Origin: an uncultured Microbacteriaceae bacterium
GTDB taxonomy: Bacteria; Actinomycetota; Actinomycetes; Actinomycetales; Microbacteriaceae
Assembly (NCBI GenBank): GCA_943914115.1
Contig: CALUAU010000127.1
Location: forward strand, 1 to 5,428
Direction of reading: 5' to 3'
DNA: 5,428 nt
Part shown: positions 1 through 5,315 of the stretch, piece by piece
Layout: each line of letters begins with the position of its first letter
Numbering within the stretch: position 1 is the stretch's first letter
Notes under the pieces: generated by a model
Told to the model about the DNA's origin: nothing
What the model saw: only the letters and a program-made list of their open reading frames with translations
Database searches by the model: none
Position numbers and translations under genes: made by a program

Positions 1-1556
1 GACGGTTTGGCTACGACGATATTCAGACCGCGCCGCAGCCCTACTATGTTGCGCTGCTCGACAGCGACACCGGGAGGTTGCTGGTTGACAACCGGAGCTC
101 AAATCGCGGCGAGGCGGCACCGGATGTTTCGGGTCTGGTAACGCTCGATCACCAGCCTGACGGGCGCAATTACACCATCATCGATGTGCGTGACTCGCTG
201 GGCTCTGCCTGGCGGGCGGTGACCGTGTTTCAACCCGAGTACGCCGCCGACGAGGTGCAGGGCGTGCTGGTGGTCGCCACGCCGATGTCGACGGTGAACG
301 CGACCATGGCAAGCTTCCTGGCAATTTTCTCGGGCTTTGGGCTCTCGGTGTTGATCTTCGCGGCCGCCCTCACCCGGCTACTGGTGTCGATTACGCTGCA
401 GCCACTGCGCCAGGTAGAAACAACCGCGATGGCGTTCGCGGCCGGTGACTATGAACAGCGGCTTCCCGAGCTGACCCCGAACACCGAGGTGGGTCGGCTG
501 TCACGGTCGCTCAACACCATGCTTGGCCGCATCGATTCGGCCTTCGATGAGCGAGATCGCACGATCTTACAGATGCGCCGGTTCGTTGGCGATGCCAGCC
601 ATGAGTTGCGCACCCCGCTTGTGACCGTGCGTGGGTATGCCGAGCTATACCGCATGGGGGCGCTCAGCGATGACCAGAAGGTCGGCCAGGCAATGGATCG
701 CATTGAGGGAGAGGCCAAACGGATGGCGGGTCTTGTGGAAGACCTGCTGCAATTGGCGCGGCTCGACGAACACCGTGAGATGCCGAAAGACGTCATCGAT
801 CTCGAACCTATCGTCGACGATGCCGCGCTCGACACCAACGCGCAGGCGCCCGATCGCCGGGTGCGCGTGCATCCCATCCGGGTGTTTGTGGAGGGTGACG
901 AGTTCGATCCGCAGCAAAGCGCTTTCGGTGAGAGCTCAGCCGACTCGGCCCAACATGATGAGCCTGCATCACGGTCGGCAACCGTGTCTTCCCGCGCCGC
1001 GGAACGCCCGCAGCGCCGAGGCGGCAACCGCATCCGCATCCCTGGCCTGGGCCGAAAGCGTCGCACGCAACCCGACGAAGCAGCCCGTAACCTCACCGCC
1101 TCCGATCAGCCCGTCGAGGCGACAGTCGAGCAGGCCGACTATCCGGGTGAACTGGATGTACCGGCGATGATCTATGCCAATAGCGACAAGGTTCGGCAGG
1201 CCGTCCAGAACATTATTGGCAATGCGCTGCGCTATACGCCCGCCGGTTCACCGCTCGAACTCGGCATCGTGCTGAATGTGCCCCGAAAACGCGCGACGGT
1301 GGAGATTATCGACCACGGCCCGGGCATCCCCGCCGAAACCCGCAGCCAGATCTTCCAGCGGTTCTGGCGCGCCGACACTTCCCGTGACCGGCAAACCGGC
1401 GGCACTGGGCTGGGGCTGGCCATTGTTTCGGCAATCATGCAGGCCCACGACGGCACAGTCGATGTGATCGAGACTCCCGGCGGCGGCGCCACCTTCCGAC
1501 TGCACTTCCCGCTCTTGACCGCTCCCCCTGTGGAAAGCGATGTATCCACAGAATGA
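1..1556 (+). CDS. HAMP-domain sensor histidine kinase, 5' partial
   Basis: This is the sensor of a two-component system: it autophosphorylates on histidine and passes phosphate to a response regulator, probably encoded just upstream. The frame is open from base 3 with no start, so the first membrane segment and part of the external sensor domain are missing. In order are the rest of the sensor domain (to about 305), a membrane helix (about 309-380), a HAMP linker (about 381-540) and the H-box ASHELRTP with the phospho-acceptor His codon at 600-602. The ATPase follows: N-box NIIGNALRYT (Asn codon 1221-1223), G1 box DHGPGIP (1311-1331), F-box from 1353 and G2 box GGTGLGLAIV (1398-1427). All catalytic boxes are intact. 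The TTG at 78 is an internal Leu codon, not a start. One oddity is an Arg/Ser-rich insertion of about 86 residues (891-1148) between the first ATPase strands and the N-box. The architecture resembles actinobacterial OmpR-class partners (PhoR/TrcS/TcrY type), but the stimulus cannot be told. Confidence 0.95.
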   Translation, partial: RFGYDDIQTAPQPYYVALLDSDTGRLLVDNRSSNRGEAAPDVSGLVTLDHQPDGRNYTIIDVRDSLGSAWRAVTVFQPEYAADEVQGVLVVATPMSTVNATMASFLAIFSGFGLSVLIFAAALTRLLVSITLQPLRQVETTAMAFAAGDYEQRLPELTPNTEVGRLSRSLNTMLGRIDSAFDERDRTILQMRRFVGDASHELRTPLVTVRGYAELYRMGALSDDQKVGQAMDRIEGEAKRMAGLVEDLLQLARLDEHREMPKDVIDLEPIVDDAALDTNAQAPDRRVRVHPIRVFVEGDEFDPQQSAFGESSADSAQHDEPASRSATVSSRAAERPQRRGGNRIRIPGLGRKRRTQPDEAARNLTASDQPVEATVEQADYPGELDVPAMIYANSDKVRQAVQNIIGNALRYTPAGSPLELGIVLNVPRKRATVEIIDHGPGIPAETRSQIFQRFWRADTSRDRQTGGTGLGLAIVSAIMQAHDGTVDVIETPGGGATFRLHFPLLTAPPVESDVSTE

Positions 1557-1562
1557 TCCAGT

Positions 1563-1598
1563 TCGGCGCCGCCCAAGTTGCGGCGCCGATACCTTTTT
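1563..1598 (+). terminator. Candidate intrinsic terminator or attenuator after the histidine kinase
   Basis: A perfect 10-bp stem (1563-1572 with 1580-1589) encloses a 7-base loop and is followed after four bases by TTTTT (1594-1598). The stem is nearly all G:C. It begins 7 bases past the kinase stop, as expected for an intrinsic terminator. No clear promoter is visible between it and the next gene, so it could instead be a partial terminator that lowers read-through into the WXG100 gene. Confidence 0.6.
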
Positions 1599-1647
1599 CA
1601 CGTCACCCGCAACCAGAGAGTGTGGGGATGCAGAGAAAGGGAAAGTA

Positions 1648-1938
1648 ATGGCACAGTACCGAGTCGATAGTGATGAGCTTACGGGGGCAATGGGCGCTGC
1701 CCACTCGCAGATTGAGCAGGTGCGCTCTTCAGCTGCGCAGCTGACCTCCACACTCACCGCGCTGGAGTCGAGTTGGACAGGCCAGGGTTCGGCCGCGTTC
1801 CAGAGCGCCGTACAGGAGTGGCGCACCGCTCAGCTGACGGTTGAGGATGCGATTACCAGCATCAACCAGGCGCTCGGCCAGGCTGCCGACCAGTACGGCA
1901 GCGCCGAGTCGAATGTGGCGCGGATGTTCTCGGCGTAA
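1648..1938 (+). CDS. WXG100-family type VII secretion target (ESAT-6-like), 96 aa
   Basis: This is a small helical-hairpin protein of the WXG100 family. Known members are exported as dimers by ESX/type VII systems or act as their partner subunits. Length (96 aa) and layout fit: helix 1 (about residues 8-40), the turn motif W43-T44-G45, helix 2 (about 48-88), and Y83-G-S-A-E87 matching the YxxxD/E export signal near the C-terminus. There is no signal peptide or membrane segment. The ATG at 1648 is chosen because GAAAGG (1635-1640) sits 7 bases upstream and the protein then begins at the usual WXG100 N-terminus; the frame stays open to 1540 but that extension is not WXG-like. The gene follows the kinase by 91 bases on the same strand and converges with groL. 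No second WXG100 gene and no EccC, EccD or EccB gene is in the window, so its partner and export route are unknown; it may form homodimers. Confidence 0.93.
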   Translation: MAQYRVDSDELTGAMGAAHSQIEQVRSSAAQLTSTLTALESSWTGQGSAAFQSAVQEWRTAQLTVEDAITSINQALGQAADQYGSAESNVARMFSA

Positions 1939-1990
1939 CGCGTCGTAGCGGGGTCGTCCCGCATCCGCCCATTGGGTGAAAAGATTGCAC

Positions 1991-2040
1991 AAAATCGCCG
2001 CGGGCGGCAGACGGATCGCAACCATCTGCCGCCCGCGGCG
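1991..2040 (-). terminator. Strong intrinsic terminator of groL, between convergent genes
   Basis: A perfect 16-bp inverted repeat (1996-2011 and 2025-2040) with a 13-base loop lies between the WXG100 stop and the groL stop. Read on the minus strand it begins 18 bases after the groL stop, and the stem is followed by ATTTTGTG, a U-rich tract typical of intrinsic termination. On the plus strand no T-run follows, so it serves groL mainly, but the hairpin would also mark the 3' end of the WXG100 transcript. Confidence 0.88.
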
Positions 2041-2058
2041 GTCACCGCAAAAACTTGG

Positions 2059-3678
2059 TTAGAAGTCCATGCCTGCGGTCGGGTCGGCGGCCGGAGCAGC
2101 ACTCGGCGGAACCGGCTTGTCGGCAACGACAGCCTCGGTGGTGAGGAACAGACCAGCGATCGAAGCTGCGTTCTGCAGCGCCGAACGGGTCACCTTCACC
2201 GGGTCTAGGATGCCGGTTTCGATCATGTCGACATACTCTCCGGTTGCGGCGTTGAGGCCGTGGCCCGCGTCGAGGCCGCGAACCTTCTCGGCAACCACAC
2301 CGGCTTCGAGGCCAGCGTTGATCGAGATCTGCTTGAGCGGAGCATCGAGGGTGGCGCGCACGATGGCGGCACCGGTTGCTTCGTCACCCTCAAGCTCAAG
2401 CGCGTCGATAACGGAACCCGCCTGAGCGAGTGCAACACCACCACCGGCGACTATGCCCTCTTCGACGGCGGCCTTGGCGTTACGCACGGCGTCTTCGATG
2501 CGGTGCTTGCGCTCCTTCAGCTCAACCTCGGTGGCCGCACCGGCCTTGATCACGGCAACGCCGCCGGCGAGCTTGGCCAGACGCTCCTGCAGCTTCTCGC
2601 GGTCGTAGTCTGAGTCGCTGTTTTCGATCTCGGCCTTAATCTGCGCAACGCGACCCTCGATCTGCTCCTGGGCGCCAGCGCCCTGGATGATGGTGGTCTC
2701 GTCTTTGGTGATTACCACCTTGCGAGCCTGGCCGAGCATGTCGAGCGTTGCGTTCTCGAGCTTGAGGCCGACCTCTTCCGAGATGACCTGACCACCGGTG
2801 AGGATGGCGATGTCTTGCAGCATGGCCTTGCGGCGGTCGCCGAAGCCGGGCGCCTTCACAGCAACCGACTTGAAGATGCCGCGGATCTTGTTCACCACGA
2901 GCGTGGCAAGCGCTTCGCCGTCAACATCCTCGGCGATGATGAGCAGCTGCTTGCCAGCCTGCATCACCTTGTCAACAACCGGCAGAAGGTCTTTAACGTT
3001 CGAGATCTTGCTGTTGGCGATGAGGATGTAGGGGTCTTCGAAGACTGCTTCCTGACGTTCAGCGTCGGTCACGAAGTACTGCGAGAGGTAGCCCTTGTCG
3101 AAGCGCATACCCTCGGTGAGTTCGAGGGTGGTGCCGAAGGTGTTCGACTCTTCGACAGTGACCACGCCCTCCTTGCCGACGGTGTCGATAGCTTCGGCGA
3201 TGATCTGGCCGATTTCAGGGTCGGCAGCCGAGATCGATGCGGTTGCCGCGATCTGGTCTTTGGTTTCAACTTCCTTGGCCGAATCGAGCAGGTGCTCGGT
3301 GACAGCGGCAACGGCCTTGTCGATACCGCGCTTAACCGACACCGGGTCGGCGCCGGCGGCTACGTTGCGCAGGCCTTCTCGCACGAGAGCCTGAGCGAGC
3401 ACGGTGGCAGTGGTGGTGCCGTCACCGGCGACATCGTCAGTCTTCTTAGCAACTTCCTTGACGAGCTCGGCACCGATCTTCTCAAACGGGTCTTCGAGTT
3501 CGATTTCCTTGGCAATCGAGACACCGTCGTTGGTGATTGTGGGGGCACCCCACTTCTTCTCGAGCACAACGTTGCGGCCGCGGGGGCCGAGGGTCACCTT
3601 AACGGTGTCGGCGAGTACGTTTAGGCCACGTTCGAGACCGCGACGGGCCTCTTCATCAAAGGTGATGATCTTCGACAT
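2059..3678 (-). CDS. groL: 60-kDa chaperonin GroEL (Hsp60), 539 aa
   Basis: This is the cytosolic chaperonin that folds client proteins in ATP-driven double rings, with GroES as lid. It is full length (539 aa, family about 540). Visible landmarks are the equatorial nucleotide loop TLGPRG (29-34), D51, the ATP motif GDGTTT (85-90), apical client-contact segment GYLSQYF (196-202), D396 in IEDAV (counterpart of the catalytic E. coli D398), and the chaperonin signature from A403 to G414. The C-terminus is Pro/Ala-rich and ends GMDF, rather than the GGM-repeat or His-rich tails of other GroELs, so it fits the stand-alone housekeeping GroEL2 type of actinobacteria. The ATG at 3678 gives the canonical MSKIITF start; AAAGGA (3690-3695) lies 11 bases upstream. 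The frame can be extended to 3765, but that runs through the operator region. No groES is adjacent; it is presumably elsewhere, as is usual in this phylum. Confidence 0.98.
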   Translation of the reverse strand: MSKIITFDEEARRGLERGLNVLADTVKVTLGPRGRNVVLEKKWGAPTITNDGVSIAKEIELEDPFEKIGAELVKEVAKKTDDVAGDGTTTATVLAQALVREGLRNVAAGADPVSVKRGIDKAVAAVTEHLLDSAKEVETKDQIAATASISAADPEIGQIIAEAIDTVGKEGVVTVEESNTFGTTLELTEGMRFDKGYLSQYFVTDAERQEAVFEDPYILIANSKISNVKDLLPVVDKVMQAGKQLLIIAEDVDGEALATLVVNKIRGIFKSVAVKAPGFGDRRKAMLQDIAILTGGQVISEEVGLKLENATLDMLGQARKVVITKDETTIIQGAGAQEQIEGRVAQIKAEIENSDSDYDREKLQERLAKLAGGVAVIKAGAATEVELKERKHRIEDAVRNAKAAVEEGIVAGGGVALAQAGSVIDALELEGDEATGAAIVRATLDAPLKQISINAGLEAGVVAEKVRGLDAGHGLNAATGEYVDMIETGILDPVKVTRSALQNAASIAGLFLTTEAVVADKPVPPSAAPAADPTAGMDF

Positions 3679-3689
3679 AAGTTCTTGGG

Positions 3690-3695
3690 TCCTTT
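3690..3695 (-). promoter_or_regulatory. Ribosome binding site of groL
   Basis: AAAGGA on the minus strand, 11 bases before the ATG at 3678, supports this start over the longer in-frame extension. Confidence 0.7.
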
Positions 3696-3723
3696 CCCGG
3701 ACGGAAGCTATCGGTCCTGGCAA

Positions 3724-3750
3724 TTTGCACTCACAAGATCCGAGTGCCAG
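3724..3750. promoter_or_regulatory. CIRCE operator, groL-proximal (HrcA site)
   Basis: TTTGCACTC-N9-GAGTGCCAG. The consensus CIRCE element is TTAGCACTC-N9-GAGTGCTAA, so the left arm matches 8 of 9, the right arm 7 of 9, and the core GCACTC-N9-GAGTGC is exact. The spacing of 9 is also exact. It lies 46 bases before the groL start codon, probably at or just after the transcription start, where bound HrcA would block transcription until heat shock. Confidence 0.92.
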
Positions 3751-3755
3751 CACCC

Positions 3756-3784
3756 ATATTTGCACTCGCTACCTGAGAGTGCAA
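3756..3784 (-). promoter_or_regulatory. Candidate groL promoter overlapping CIRCE
   Basis: On the minus strand TTGCAC (3779-3784) and AAATAT (3756-3761) are separated by exactly 17 bases. Each hexamer matches the housekeeping consensus at only 3 of 6 positions, so this rests mostly on spacing and position: the -35 falls in the distal CIRCE and the proximal CIRCE lies just downstream, the usual arrangement for HrcA-repressed promoters. It would give a leader of roughly 70 bases. Confidence 0.45.
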
Positions 3785-3785
3785 G
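3759..3785. promoter_or_regulatory. CIRCE operator, groL-distal (HrcA site)
   Basis: TTTGCACTC-N9-GAGTGCAAG, with the exact core and spacing of CIRCE; the flanking bases deviate slightly from consensus. It lies 35 bases from the proximal element, between one and two turns more than three helical turns, so two HrcA dimers could sit on the promoter together. This is an HrcA site by motif only; hrcA itself is not in the window. Confidence 0.92.
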
Positions 3786-3887
3786 CTGAGCCGGGCGCTT
3801 GCGCCGATGGCGAACAGCGCGAGGCTATGCCGCATCCAGGCTGGTGTTTCAGGGCTCAGCGACTGCTCTGCACCGGCACGCACAACC

Positions 3888-3926
3888 CAAAATTGGGCCG
3901 GCAAACGTCACCGCGGCTGCCCGGCC
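3888..3926 (-). terminator. Candidate intrinsic terminator of the cold-shock gene
   Basis: On the minus strand, starting 12 bases after the csp stop, GGCCG-g-GCA pairs with TGCCGGCC (8 bp with one bulged G, arms 3918-3926 and 3896-3903) around a 14-base loop. It is followed by CAATTTT. Position and T-run fit an intrinsic terminator that insulates csp from the groL promoter. Confidence 0.6.
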
Positions 3927-3938
3927 TCGGCAACGCAA

Positions 3939-4151
3939 CTATGAATTGGCGAGCCGCACTTGCTCGGCCTGCGATCCCTTCGGCCCGTCAACAATGGTGA
4001 ACTCCACCCGCTGGCCCTCATCCAGGGTGCGGAATCCCTCCATCTCAATCGACTTGTAGTGCACGAACACGTCCGGCGCGTTCTCTTCATCAAGGGTGAT
4101 GAATCCGAAGCCCTTCTCGGCGTTGAACCACTTGACTGTTCCGGTTGCCAT
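3939..4151 (-). CDS. Cold-shock protein, CspA family, 70 aa
   Basis: A single cold-shock (OB-fold) domain that binds single-stranded RNA and DNA and acts as an RNA chaperone or antiterminator. The start MATGTVKWFN is the family hallmark. RNP1 is KGFGFIT (13-19) and RNP2 is VFVHY (28-32), with the aromatic surface residues W8, F9, F15, F17, F29, H31 and Y32 intact. At 70 aa it is near the usual 65-70. I chose the ATG at 4151 because AGGA (4163-4166) lies 11 bases upstream; the in-frame ATG at 4163 would add MGGP but has its AGG directly against the start codon, leaving no spacer. It is transcribed leftward, with its own likely terminator. Actinobacteria carry several paralogues, and whether this one is cold-induced or constitutive cannot be told from sequence. 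Confidence 0.96.
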   Translation of the reverse strand: MATGTVKWFNAEKGFGFITLDEENAPDVFVHYKSIEMEGFRTLDEGQRVEFTIVDGPKGSQAEQVRLANS

Positions 4152-4162
4152 AGGGCCGCCCA

Positions 4163-4166
4163 TCCT
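4163..4166 (-). promoter_or_regulatory. Ribosome binding site deciding the csp start
   Basis: AGGA on the minus strand sits 11 bases before the ATG at 4151. It overlaps the alternative ATG at 4163 by one base, so it cannot serve that codon. Confidence 0.55.
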
Positions 4167-4284
4167 GTCGCCTGTTGTTTGCCGCTACCCAATCGGCAGC
4201 CGGCTCGATCATCCTGAAGCTATTGCGCCCAGGTGTGCCGAGCGTGTCTGCACGGCAAGCAGTAGTTGAACGTTGAGCAAATAT

Positions 4285-4304
4285 CCGGGCCGAAACGTCC
4301 CCGG
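4285..4304 (-). terminator. Weak hairpin after the LytR_C gene, possible terminator
   Basis: On the minus strand CCGGG pairs with CCCGG (5 bp, 10-base loop), followed by ATATTTG. It lies about 30 bases after the stop at 4335. The stem is short and the T-run poor, so termination here is uncertain and some read-through into csp is possible. Confidence 0.35.
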
Positions 4305-4334
4305 GTGCAGCCCGTGACGGCCAGTCGGGCGTCT

Positions 4335-4910
4335 CTACCCCCCGAGCAGGCCGATCGAGTCGTCACCGAGCACCACCACCACGGTGCCGGGTTCGGCATA
4401 TTCGGGGTTCACCGCAGCCGACCCGAAACCCAACGTCGCCACGACCGCCTCGGCGGTGGGGAGTTCGTCTTCGGCAGCGACATACACCATGGTGACAGGG
4501 TTGTCGTAGCTATCGGCGTCAGCCACATAGCCGACATTCCAGCCATCGGCGGTTAGCCGGTCGCTGCCAGCGGTGGCGAGTCCACCCGTACCCTCACCAT
4601 TGAGCACCGTGACCGGCATCGTCTTATCTGGTTCAGGAGTGGTCTCGGTTGGAGTGGGCGTGGGTGTGGGCGCCGCTGAAGCAGTTTGTGTGGGTTCGGC
4701 CTTGTTCTCTCCGAGCGAGGCTGTGAACTGCACCTGACGGTCGATCGCCCACATCACCCCAACACCGATCGCTACCAACACCAGCACCGAGGCAAGTGCA
4801 ATCAGCCACGAACCCAGCTTCGAAAGCCGGGTGCGCGGCGCACGGTGGGCACCGCGACGCTGCACCGACTTCGGAAACTCATCGAATCGATCTTTGGGGT
4901 AGTTCGCCAA
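4335..4910 (-). CDS. Single-pass membrane protein with external LytR_C domain, 191 aa
   Basis: A predicted envelope protein. It has a basic cytoplasmic N-terminus (1-33, many Arg/Lys), one membrane helix (about 34-56), a Pro/Thr-rich linker (about 70-97, with a run of alternating Thr-Pro), and a C-terminal LytR_C-like domain (about 98-182) starting MPVTVLNGEGTGGLA and continuing through DRLTADGWNV. LytR_C occurs at the end of LytR-CpsA-Psr glycopolymer ligases and as a stand-alone domain in actinobacteria; its exact function is not established. No LCP catalytic domain is present, so no enzyme activity is claimed. Topology is inferred as N-in, C-out. The TTG start at 4910 is supported by AAAGGA (4920-4925) 9 bases upstream. 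It lies 29 bases after the DUF3263 gene on the same strand, so they are probably one transcript. Confidence 0.88.
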   Translation of the reverse strand: MANYPKDRFDEFPKSVQRRGAHRAPRTRLSKLGSWLIALASVLVLVAIGVGVMWAIDRQVQFTASLGENKAEPTQTASAAPTPTPTPTETTPEPDKTMPVTVLNGEGTGGLATAGSDRLTADGWNVGYVADADSYDNPVTMVYVAAEDELPTAEAVVATLGFGSAAVNPEYAEPGTVVVVLGDDSIGLLGG

Positions 4911-4919
4911 GCTCGTGAA

Positions 4920-4925
4920 TCCTTT
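4920..4925 (-). promoter_or_regulatory. Ribosome binding site deciding a TTG start
   Basis: AAAGGA on the minus strand, 9 bases before TTG at 4910. No ATG or GTG at this spacing competes with it. Confidence 0.65.
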
Positions 4926-4939
4926 ACTGGGCTGCCTGC

Positions 4940-5191
4940 TTATTGGGCCAACCGTGCCGAGGCGCCAGTACGGCGCGCACGCGTCTGGTCTCGTCGCTGC
5001 TGCAGCCGCCGCACCAACAGCGGATTGGCGCGCAGGGCCGCGGGAGCATCAATCAGCGTACTCAAGGTCTGGTAGTAGCGAGCTGAGGTTAGCCCGAACT
5101 CTCGCCTGAGCAGGTCTTCTTTTGCTCGCGTGTGTTGCGGGTGCGACTCTTCGAAAGCCAGCAGCTGCATTTCTAGCTCGGTCAGTTCCAC
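4940..5191 (-). CDS. DUF3263 family protein, 83 aa
   Basis: A small, soluble, uncharacterised actinobacterial protein. Recognisable features are an acidic start with LLAFEESHPQHTRAKEDLLRREFGLTSARYYQTL (in part: FEE at 13-15, KED at 24-26, FGLTSARYYQ at 32-41), then IDAPAALRANPLLVRRL (48-63) and an Arg-rich tail (62-80). The FGL-x-x-x-RYYQ segment looks like a small helix-turn-helix-type fold, and the basic tail could touch nucleic acid; both are inferences. The GTG at 5191 is chosen because AAGGAGG (5197-5203) lies 5 bases upstream and the family starts near here. The open frame extends to 5371, but that part crosses the divergent promoter region and overlaps msrB. It is the first gene of the operon with the LytR_C gene. 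Confidence 0.88.
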   Translation of the reverse strand: MELTELEMQLLAFEESHPQHTRAKEDLLRREFGLTSARYYQTLSTLIDAPAALRANPLLVRRLQQRRDQTRARRTGASARLAQ

Positions 5192-5196
5192 AGTCG

Positions 5197-5203
5197 CCTC
5201 CTT
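5197..5203 (-). promoter_or_regulatory. Strong Shine-Dalgarno deciding a GTG start
   Basis: AAGGAGG on the minus strand, 5 bases before GTG at 5191. It is the best ribosome binding site in the window and fixes the DUF3263 start. Confidence 0.85.
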
Positions 5204-5222
5204 CCTCGAGCATGTTTTTTGA

Positions 5223-5253
5223 AGTTTACTCCGCACTACCCGACGCAAATCAA
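5223..5253 (-). promoter_or_regulatory. Possible promoter of the DUF3263-LytR_C operon
   Basis: On the minus strand TTGATT (5248-5253) and TAAACT (5223-5228) are 19 bases apart. Each hexamer matches consensus at 4 of 6 positions, but the spacer is long. It lies in the 124-base divergent gap shared with msrB, where a promoter must exist for each direction. No convincing msrB promoter was found; TATCGT at 5265-5270 could be a -10 without a clear -35. Confidence 0.3.
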
Positions 5254-5315
5254 TTGCCGCGCGGTATCGTGCGAGACAGCTTTTCTGTTTCTGTCTTCCA
5301 CCGAAAGCGAGTGCC

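Noticed and set aside
449..1096. A 215-codon open frame opposite the histidine kinase
   Set aside because: Arg/Ser-rich shadow frame over an intact, recognised gene; no family features.
1540..1647. Longer WXG100 start at 1540
   Set aside because: It overlaps the kinase end and the terminator hairpin; the added residues do not resemble a WXG100 N-terminus.
1948..1962. GCGGG/CCCGC hairpin after the WXG100 gene
   Set aside because: Only 5 bp, no T-run, and overshadowed by the 16-bp terminator just downstream.
2815..3624. A 269-codon open frame on the plus strand inside groL
   Set aside because: It is antisense to groL and arises from biased third positions in a high-GC gene. There is no ribosome site, and its product is a low-complexity shadow.
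3679..3765. N-terminal extension of GroEL (MQIWVLALG...)
   Set aside because: It would translate through a CIRCE operator; the canonical MSKIITF start with AAAGGA upstream explains the gene.
4640..4675. GTGGGC-type short tandem repeat
   Set aside because: It is the coding sequence of the Thr-Pro linker in the LytR_C protein, a normal low-complexity spacer.
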